This document shows positions 1 to 6,187 of a stretch of DNA of 8,545 nucleotides, piece by piece; within the stretch, counting starts at the first letter, position 1, and each line of letters starts with the position of its first letter. Below the pieces are notes generated by a model that searched no databases, was not told the DNA's origin, and saw only the letters and a list, made by a program, of their open reading frames with translations. The DNA lies in contig CANHON010000192.1 in NCBI GenBank assembly GCA_947462115.1, positions 1 through 8,545 on the forward strand, given 5' to 3'. The DNA comes from Deltaproteobacteria bacterium (lineage in GTDB: Bacteria; Myxococcota_A; UBA796; UBA2385). Made by a program: the position numbers and the translations under genes.

Positions 1-3000
1 CGCGCCTTCATCGAGGAGCAGGCCGCCCTGCACGGCCGCTTCTTGGACCTGCGCGGCCGCATGGGCGAGGCCACCCTGGGCTTCGCCGCCGGCGCGCCCC
101 TCTCCGCCCCGCCAGCCGCCCCTGCCTGGCCAGCCCCCACGCTCGCCAGCCCCGCCGAGCGCCTGCCAGCCGCTGTGATCAACGTGCAGCAGGCTGCTCC
201 CGTCGCAGCGGCCGCCGCGCCCGCCCCGGTGGCCGCGCCCGTCCCCGCGGCCGTCTCGCCCATCGCCGCGGCCGGCTCGCACGTCCCCGCGGCCGTGTCG
301 CCCGTATCGCCCGTCCCCGCGCCCGTCTCGGCCAAGGCGGCGCCGGTCAGCCCGCCGGTCAGCCCGAAGGCCGCCCAGTCGATCGCCACGCCGGTCGCCC
401 CGCCGGTGGCAGCGAAGGCCCCGGTCGCCAGCGCGCCGGCCGCCCCGAAGGCCGCCGCCCCGAAGGGCGCCGCGCCCGGCGGCTTCTCCTTCACCGTCAA
501 GCGCACGCCTACCGGCCCCCAGTGGAGCCGCGAGCAGCTCCAGATCAACGCGAGCGGGAAGATCTCCAGCCTCTACGGCCCGCTGTTTCAGGCCCAAGAC
601 GGCTTCGTTCGCCAGTGCCGCATGCCCGAGCCGCCGCTGCTGCTCGCCGACCGGGTCGTGGGCATCGACGCCCAGCCCGGCTCGATGGGCCTCGGCACCA
701 TCTGGACGGAGACCGACGTCACCTACGACAGCTGGTACCTGCACCAGGGCCGCATGCCGGCGGGCGTGCTCATCGAGGCCGGCCAAGCCGACCTCATGCT
801 CATCTCCTACCTCGGGATTGACCTGCAGCACGGCGGAGACCGCGTCTACCGTCTGCTCGGCTGCCAGCTCACCTACCACGGCGAGCTGCCCAAGCCCGGC
901 GAGACGCTGCGCTACGACATCCACGTCGATGGGCACGCCAAGCACGGCGACGTGCGGCTGTTCTTCTTCCACTACGACTGCTTCGCCGGCGACCGGCCGG
1001 TGCTCAGCGTGCGCGGCGGCCAGGCCGGCTTCTTCACCGACGCCGAGCTCGAAGACAGCGCGGGCATCCTGTGGCGGCCCGAAGACCAGGCCATCCAGCC
1101 CAACCCCAAGCTCGACGCGCCCACCGTCGATGGCGGGGCCCGCAGCTTCACCGGGGCCGAGGTCAGGGCCTTCGCTGAAGGGCGCCCCTGGCAGTGTTTT
1201 GGGCCCAAGTACGACCGCACCCGCACCCACGTCGACACGCCGCGCATCTCCGCCGGCCGCATGATGTTCATGGGCGACGAGACGCACTTCGACCCCCGCG
1301 GCGGGCCCTGGGGCCGCGGCTACCTGCGCTCGACCCAACAGATCCAACCCAACGACTGGTTCTTCGACGGGCACTTCAAGAACGACCCCTGCATGCCCGG
1401 CACCCTGATGTTCGAGGGCTGCCTGCAGACCATGGCCTTCGCGATGGCGGCCATGGGCGTGACGGTGGATCGCGACGGCTGGCGCTTCCAGCCGGTGCCC
1501 GGCGCCCCGCTCGAGCTGCGCTGCCGCGGCCAGGTCGATCCCGAGACGAAGGTGCTGGTCTACGAGCTCTTCATCGAAGAGTTCGAGGCCGGCCCGGTGC
1601 CCACCCTCTGGGCCGACCTGCTGTGCACCAGCGACGGCCTCAAGGCCTTCCACGCCCGCCGCGTCGGTCTTCAGCTCGTGCCCGACTGGCCGGCCGAGCG
1701 CCGCCCCGAGCTGCTGCGCGCCCACGTCGAGACGGGCGAGGTCGCCGTGCAGGACGGCTTCCGCTTCGGCTACGAGAGCCTGCTGGCCTGCGCCTGGGGC
1801 AAGCCCAGCGACGCCTTTGGCCCCATGTACAGCGTCTTCGACGGGCACCGCCGCGTGGCGCGCCTGCCGGGGCCGCCCTACCACTTCATGAGCCGCGTCA
1901 CCTCCATCGACGGCAAGGTGGGCGAGTTCAAGCCCGGCGCCACCATCGAGCTCGAGTACGACGTGCCGCGCGAGGCCTGGTACTTCGGCGAGAACGACAG
2001 CCCGACCATGCCCTTCTGCGTCTTCTTGGAGGCCGCCCTGCAGCCCTGCGGCTGGCTCGCGAGCATGGTGGGCTCGGCGGTCACGGTCGAGAAGGACCTC
2101 AGCTTCCGCAACCTAGACGGCGTCGGCACCATGATGGGCGAGGTGGGCCCCGAAGACGGGGTCTTCCGCACCCGCGTCAAGATCACGAAGATCAGCACCA
2201 CCGCCGGCATGATCATCGAGGGCTTCGACGTGGCCTGCTTCGTCGGAAAGGGCGAAGCCGAGCGCCAAGTCTACGCGCTGCAGACCGTCTTCGGCTTCTT
2301 CCCCGGCGCCGCGCTCGAGAACCAGGTGGGCCTGCCCACCACCCCCGAGCAGCGGCTCATCCTAAGCGAGAGCAGCGACGTACACGTCAACCTCGTCGAT
2401 CGGCCGGCGCGGTTCTTCAGCGGCGCCCTGCGCCTGCCCGGCCCGATGTTGTGCATGATCGACCGGGTGACCGGCTACTGGCCCACGGGCGGCCCGGCGG
2501 GCCTAGGCTCAGCCCGCGCCGAGAAGGACGTAGACGCCTCGGAGTGGTTCTTCAAGGCCCACTTCTTCCAAGACCCGGTGCAGCCCGGCAGCCTAGGCAT
2601 CGAGGCGATGATCCGCCTGCTGCAGTGGCTGATGATCGAGCGCGGCATGGGCGAGGGCTTGGCCCAGCCCCGGTTCGAGCCCCTGCTCACCGGCGCGCCG
2701 ATGTCGTGGAAGTACCGCGGCCAGGTGATCCCCACCAACAAGGTGATCAGCAGCACCATCGAGCTCACCGAGGTGGGCGTCGACGACCGCGGGCCCTTCG
2801 CCCGCTGCAACGCCAGCCTCTGGGTGGATGGCAAGCGCATCTACGAGGCCGCCGACCTCGGCATGCGCATCGTCGAAGGCGCGCCGGCGCCCGGCCCCTG
2901 GCGTGAGGCCGCGCCGGTGGTCCACACCCTCGACCCTGCCGTCGACACGTGGATCGGCGACCACTGCCCCACCTGGACGGTGCCCTCCCTCCCGATGATG

Positions 3001-5007
3001 AGCCTGCTCGACCTCGCGGCCCACGCCGCCGGCGGCCCCATCCGCCTGCTGCGCGAGGCCCGGGTGCGCCGCTGGGTCACGGTCACCGGCCCCCTGCGCC
3101 TGCGGGCCGAGCAGGCCGGCGTGGTGCCCGGCGGCCACCGCCTGCGCCTGATCGACGAAGACCGCGGAGACACCGTGCTCGACGCCATTGTCGAGCGCCG
3201 CGAGCAGCTCTGCCACCCGGCCCCCTGGGCGAAGGTGCAGGGGCAGGTCGCCGAAGACCCCTACGCCAGCGGGGCCCTGTTCCACGGCGCGGCCTTCCAG
3301 CTGCTCACCGAGCGCATCGTCGGCGAGGGCGACAGCCACGGCCACTTCGAGGGCACCCTCGATCTCGGCCGCTCGGGCGTGCCCGCCGGCCTGCTGCTGC
3401 CCGCCGCGCTCGACGCCGGCACCCACCTGCTGCCCCACGACGCCCTGCACCGCTTCACCCGCGCCGCCGGCGAGGGCGAGGTGGCCTACCCCGCCGCGGT
3501 CGAGCGCCTAGAGTTCTTCTCCCCCACGCCCACCGCCGGGCAGCTCCGGGTGGTCGCGCGGCTGCTCGAGGCGCCCAAGGGCCGGGCCCGCTTCGCCCTC
3601 CAGTGGTCTCAAGGGGGCGTGGTCTGGGCCGAGATGACCTTGCTGGAGGCTCTTTTCCCCAAGGGCCCCTTAGGGAGCGCCCCGCCCGCCCAGCGCCGCG
3701 CCTTCTTGCGCGACCGCCAAGGCAACGGCTTAGCGCTCTCCACCAGCGCCGTGGCGAGCTGCGGCACCCGCGAGACCCGGCTCAGCCGCCAAGCGCTCCA
3801 GGGCACCGACTGGCTGCCCGGCACCGTCGCCCACCTCTACGGGAGCGACGCGCTGCAGGTCGTCGCCGAGAAGGAGCACATGGCCGCCGAGCTGCTGCGC
3901 GACGGTCGGGGCCCGCACCCCGGCCTGCTGCCCGAGGCCGCCCCGCTCGCCGCCTGGCGCCTAGACTCCAGCGTCGAGGGCACCGTGGCCCTCGTGCGCG
4001 GGGGCCCGCCCGAGCTCGATTTGGCCCGGGTGCGCGACTTCTGGGGCGCGCACTTTGACCGCGCGGCCTGGCCGGTCGAGGACCTGTTCTACGGCCTGAT
4101 GCAGAAGTTCATCGGGCAGGTCATCTTCGAAGACCCGGCCGGCATGGCCGCCCTGCGCGGCCGCTCGGTGCTGTTCTTGGCCAACCACCAGACGGGCATC
4201 GAGAGCCTGCTGTTTAGCGTCCTAGCCAGCGCCCTCATCGAGGTGCCGACCGTCACGGTGGCCAAGGCCGAGCACCGCCACACCTGGCTCGGCGACCTCA
4301 TCCGCCGCAGCTTCAGCTTCCCGGGCGTGACCGACCCCCAGGTCATCACCTACTTCGACCGCGAAGACAAGGCCTCGCTGCTCGGCCTCATCGGCGGCTT
4401 GGCCCAAGAGATGCGCGCGCCGGGCCGGGCGGTGATGGTGCACGTCGAGGGCACCCGCAGCCTAGACTGCACCAAGCCGGTCGAGAAGATGTCGGGCGCC
4501 TTCATCGACATGGCGCTCAGCGTCGGCGCGGCCATCGTGCCGGTGCGCTTCGTCGGCGGCCTCGGCCGGGCCCCGCTCGAGGCCCGCACCGAGTTCCCGG
4601 TGGGCATGGGCACCCAAGACATCTGGTTCGGCGCCCCCATCCAACCCGAGGCGCTGGGCGCCCTGCACTATGGCGCGCGCAAGCAGCGGGTGATCGACGG
4701 CATCAACCGCCTCGGACCGCACCCCGACGACGAGCAGCCGAGCGCCCCCGACGCCGCCTTCGCCGCCCGCGTCGCCGCCTGGCAGGCCGAGACCGGCTGC
4801 CGCGAAGAGGACGCCGTGCTGTTCTGCGTGCTCGAAGACCGCGCCGCCCCCTGCGCCCTGACCGCCGCCCTGCTCCGCGCCGCCGAAGACGACAACGGCG
4901 TGCTGAACGTCAACCCCGACGATCCCGAGCAGGCTTGGCTCGGCGGCCTCGCGGCCGAGCTCTACGGCCCCCGCGGCCCCAAGGTGCGCGCGCAGCGCCC
5001 GCGTTAG
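1..5007 (+). CDS. pfa3: PUFA synthase subunit Pfa3, C-terminal part (DH-DH-DH-AGPAT), 5' partial
   Basis: The frame is open from base 1, so the start lies outside the window and the TTG at 43 is internal; 1668 codons are visible, numbered here from base 1. The first ~30 residues look like the helical end of an upstream domain, followed by an Ala/Pro/Val linker (about 30-160). Two FabA-type double hot-dog dehydratases follow: about 170-560 (second half HFKNDPCMPG, His458 and Glu472) and about 580-960 (second half HFFQDPVQPG, His854 and Glu868). A PKS-type dehydratase lies at about 970-1215 (DHCPTW with His988, LFHGAAFQ, and DAGTH with Asp1138). After an unassigned segment comes a PlsC-like acyltransferase at about 1345-1570 (NHQTGIE, EGTRS, VPVRF). 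Dehydratases make and isomerise enoyl-ACP intermediates during PUFA synthesis; a C-terminal AGPAT is known from myxobacterial Pfa3 and is thought to move the product to lysophosphatidic acid. KS/CLF/AT domains expected upstream are not visible. The family is secure; the exact product is unknown. Confidence 0.9.
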   Translation, partial: RAFIEEQAALHGRFLDLRGRMGEATLGFAAGAPLSAPPAAPAWPAPTLASPAERLPAAVINVQQAAPVAAAAAPAPVAAPVPAAVSPIAAAGSHVPAAVSPVSPVPAPVSAKAAPVSPPVSPKAAQSIATPVAPPVAAKAPVASAPAAPKAAAPKGAAPGGFSFTVKRTPTGPQWSREQLQINASGKISSLYGPLFQAQDGFVRQCRMPEPPLLLADRVVGIDAQPGSMGLGTIWTETDVTYDSWYLHQGRMPAGVLIEAGQADLMLISYLGIDLQHGGDRVYRLLGCQLTYHGELPKPGETLRYDIHVDGHAKHGDVRLFFFHYDCFAGDRPVLSVRGGQAGFFTDAELEDSAGILWRPEDQAIQPNPKLDAPTVDGGARSFTGAEVRAFAEGRPWQCFGPKYDRTRTHVDTPRISAGRMMFMGDETHFDPRGGPWGRGYLRSTQQIQPNDWFFDGHFKNDPCMPGTLMFEGCLQTMAFAMAAMGVTVDRDGWRFQPVPGAPLELRCRGQVDPETKVLVYELFIEEFEAGPVPTLWADLLCTSDGLKAFHARRVGLQLVPDWPAERRPELLRAHVETGEVAVQDGFRFGYESLLACAWGKPSDAFGPMYSVFDGHRRVARLPGPPYHFMSRVTSIDGKVGEFKPGATIELEYDVPREAWYFGENDSPTMPFCVFLEAALQPCGWLASMVGSAVTVEKDLSFRNLDGVGTMMGEVGPEDGVFRTRVKITKISTTAGMIIEGFDVACFVGKGEAERQVYALQTVFGFFPGAALENQVGLPTTPEQRLILSESSDVHVNLVDRPARFFSGALRLPGPMLCMIDRVTGYWPTGGPAGLGSARAEKDVDASEWFFKAHFFQDPVQPGSLGIEAMIRLLQWLMIERGMGEGLAQPRFEPLLTGAPMSWKYRGQVIPTNKVISSTIELTEVGVDDRGPFARCNASLWVDGKRIYEAADLGMRIVEGAPAPGPWREAAPVVHTLDPAVDTWIGDHCPTWTVPSLPMMSLLDLAAHAAGGPIRLLREARVRRWVTVTGPLRLRAEQAGVVPGGHRLRLIDEDRGDTVLDAIVERREQLCHPAPWAKVQGQVAEDPYASGALFHGAAFQLLTERIVGEGDSHGHFEGTLDLGRSGVPAGLLLPAALDAGTHLLPHDALHRFTRAAGEGEVAYPAAVERLEFFSPTPTAGQLRVVARLLEAPKGRARFALQWSQGGVVWAEMTLLEALFPKGPLGSAPPAQRRAFLRDRQGNGLALSTSAVASCGTRETRLSRQALQGTDWLPGTVAHLYGSDALQVVAEKEHMAAELLRDGRGPHPGLLPEAAPLAAWRLDSSVEGTVALVRGGPPELDLARVRDFWGAHFDRAAWPVEDLFYGLMQKFIGQVIFEDPAGMAALRGRSVLFLANHQTGIESLLFSVLASALIEVPTVTVAKAEHRHTWLGDLIRRSFSFPGVTDPQVITYFDREDKASLLGLIGGLAQEMRAPGRAVMVHVEGTRSLDCTKPVEKMSGAFIDMALSVGAAIVPVRFVGGLGRAPLEARTEFPVGMGTQDIWFGAPIQPEALGALHYGARKQRVIDGINRLGPHPDDEQPSAPDAAFAARVAAWQAETGCREEDAVLFCVLEDRAAPCALTAALLRAAEDDNGVLNVNPDDPEQAWLGGLAAELYGPRGPKVRAQRPR
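100..480 (+). repeat. Ala/Pro-rich interdomain linker with short internal repeats
   Basis: This low-complexity coding stretch lies between the upstream domain and the first FabA-like dehydratase. It consists almost entirely of Ala, Pro, Val, Ser and Lys. Two 22-bp segments at 240-261 and 282-303 differ at a single base and encode VPAAVSP twice with a 14-residue period; related PVSP/PKAA units continue to about 470. Such linkers usually act as flexible tethers between megasynthase domains. It is a degenerate protein-level repeat, not a separate DNA element. Confidence 0.75.
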
Positions 5008-5021
5008 CCGAGCCGGGGCGC

Positions 5022-5026
5022 GGAGG
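5022..5026 (+). promoter_or_regulatory. Ribosome binding site of the EamA transporter gene
   Basis: GGAGG lies 8 nt before the ATG at 5035, inside the 27-nt gap after the synthase stop codon. It fixes the start of the transporter and shows independent translation initiation. No room exists for a separate promoter within this gap, so co-transcription with the synthase is the simplest reading. Confidence 0.75.
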
Positions 5027-5034
5027 CCCCCCGC

Positions 5035-5982
5035 ATGCAGCCCCAGCCGCCCGACGCGCCCCCGAGCCCCGCCGCCGACTGGCGGGGCCCGCTGTTCTTG
5101 GCCGGGGGCGTGCTGTGCATCAGCTTCGCCGCCCTGTTCGTCAAGGTCTCGGGCCTGCCGCCCACCGCCGCGGGCCTGCACCGCATGGCCGGCAGCACCG
5201 CGCTGCTGCTGGTCTTCGCCCTGGCCGCCCGCGCGCGCCCGGCCACGCCCGCGCCGCCCCGCCGCACCGCCGCCCTCGCCCTGCTGCTGATGGCCGTCGG
5301 CGGCGTCGCCTTCGCCGGCGACATGGCGGTGTGGAACCGCAGCATCCTGCGCGTCGGCCCCGGCATGGCCACCCTGCTCGCCAACCTGCAGGTCTTCATC
5401 GTGCCGCTCATCACCGCGGCCATGGGCGGCGGCTGGCCCCGCAAGCGCTTCTGGTTGGCGGCGGCGGCGGGCCTCACCGGCTTGGCCCTGCTCGCCTTGC
5501 CCATCGGCAGCTTGGGCCGCGCCTTAGACCCGGTGGGCCTCTTGTTCGGCTTGGCCGCCGCCGCCACCTACAGCGTCTACATCGCCTTTTTGGGCGAGTC
5601 CACCCGCCGCTGGGCCTTGGGCCCGCCCCTCACCCTGCTCATCGTCTGCGCGTCTGGCTCCCTCGCCTTGGGCGCGCTCCAGGCGGTCGAGCTGCTCCTC
5701 GACCCCAGCGCCCCGGTGCTCGCCCGCGCGCCCGAGGCCTGGCTCGGGGTGGCCGGCATGGTCCTCGTCACCCAGCTCGGCGGCTGGAGCCTGCTGCTGC
5801 GCGGCATTCAGCGCGTGGGCGCAGCGGCGGCGGGCGTGGCCCTGGTCGGCCAGTCCGTCTTGGCCACCCTATGGGACGTGCTGCTTTTGGGCCGCCAGCT
5901 CAACGCCCAAGAGCTCGCCGGCGCGGCGGTGGTGCTGCTGGCCATCGCCGTGGGCTACACCGCGGCCCGGCCCCGCGGGTAG
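5035..5982 (+). CDS. EamA/DMT-superfamily inner-membrane transporter
   Basis: This 315-residue protein is hydrophobic throughout and has about ten predictable transmembrane helices (roughly 18-39, 44-66, 77-95, 105-125, 131-150, 160-180, 190-210, 228-250, 255-275 and 285-303). They form two similar five-helix halves, and the size is normal for the drug/metabolite transporter superfamily (two EamA domains). A short Pro-rich cytoplasmic N-terminus precedes helix 1. Features of the fold include the GDMAVWNRSILRVGPGMATLLANLQVF stretch spanning helices 3-4 (residues about 94-120) and the GQSVLATLWD segment in helix 9. The ATG at 5035 is supported by GGAGG at 8 nt. It follows the PUFA synthase gene by 27 nt in the same direction, so it is probably the last gene of that operon. 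DMT proteins export or import amino acids, nucleotide sugars and other metabolites; the substrate cannot be read from this sequence, and a role in lipid traffic would be speculation. Confidence 0.85.
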   Translation: MQPQPPDAPPSPAADWRGPLFLAGGVLCISFAALFVKVSGLPPTAAGLHRMAGSTALLLVFALAARARPATPAPPRRTAALALLLMAVGGVAFAGDMAVWNRSILRVGPGMATLLANLQVFIVPLITAAMGGGWPRKRFWLAAAAGLTGLALLALPIGSLGRALDPVGLLFGLAAAATYSVYIAFLGESTRRWALGPPLTLLIVCASGSLALGALQAVELLLDPSAPVLARAPEAWLGVAGMVLVTQLGGWSLLLRGIQRVGAAAAGVALVGQSVLATLWDVLLLGRQLNAQELAGAAVVLLAIAVGYTAARPRG

Positions 5983-6015
5983 ATCAGCGTCGGTTACGCC
6001 ATTCTCAGCCAGTGC

Positions 6016-6114
6016 CCCTGGGCGCCCCGCCCGCCGGGGGCGGTCGGCGGCGGTCCTCTCGGCTCGGCCCGGGGGGCCTCGGTCGCGCGGGCGCGACGGC
6101 CGCTGCGCGCCCCC
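6016..6114. repeat. 99-bp direct repeat, left copy (convergent intergenic gap)
   Basis: This segment is identical, with no mismatch, to 8447-8545 in the same orientation (offset 2431 bp). The left border is sharp: C at 6015 against G at 8446. It contains two short inverted repeats, CGCCCC (6023-6028) with GGGGCG (6037-6042), and GTCGCGC (6082-6088) with GCGCGAC (6091-6097). It begins 33 nt after the transporter stop and ends 73 nt before the kinase stop, so it fills the gap between two convergent genes. It does not appear to encode a protein. It may be a dispersed intergenic repeat or the trace of a duplication; an assembly effect is also possible. Confidence 0.85.
6023..6097. terminator. Possible bidirectional termination structure between convergent genes
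   Basis: Two GC-only hairpins (6-bp stem with 8-nt loop at 6023-6042; 6-bp stem with tetraloop at 6083-6096) lie where transcripts of the transporter (+) and the kinase (-) must end. No T-tract follows either stem, so this is not a canonical intrinsic terminator. The same hairpins occur in the second repeat copy, upstream of the kinase, which argues against a role limited to ending these two genes. Weak call. Confidence 0.25.
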
Positions 6115-6187
6115 GGCCGGCCCGCCTGGCGCGCGCGAGGCGGTCTTGACGCTGCAGCTCGAGGTGGGGAGCCCAGCGATCCGCCGC

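Noticed and set aside
43..45. TTG at 43 as the start of the synthase
   Set aside because: The frame stays open and protein-like back to base 1 with no Shine-Dalgarno at the TTG; the gene is cut by the window edge.
1194..2906. 570-codon open frame overlapping the synthase (+, other frame)
   Set aside because: Arg/Pro/Ala-rich shadow frame typical of very GC-rich coding DNA; no domain signature, and the overlapping frame encodes recognisable dehydratases.
2593..3450. 285-codon antisense frame within the synthase gene
   Set aside because: Gly/Ala/Val/His-rich antisense shadow, no recognisable family.
2113..4465. Repeated CTAG tetranucleotides (rare Leu codon CTA followed by G) in the synthase
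   Set aside because: CTAG is avoided in many bacteria, but the number seen is not above what base composition alone would give.
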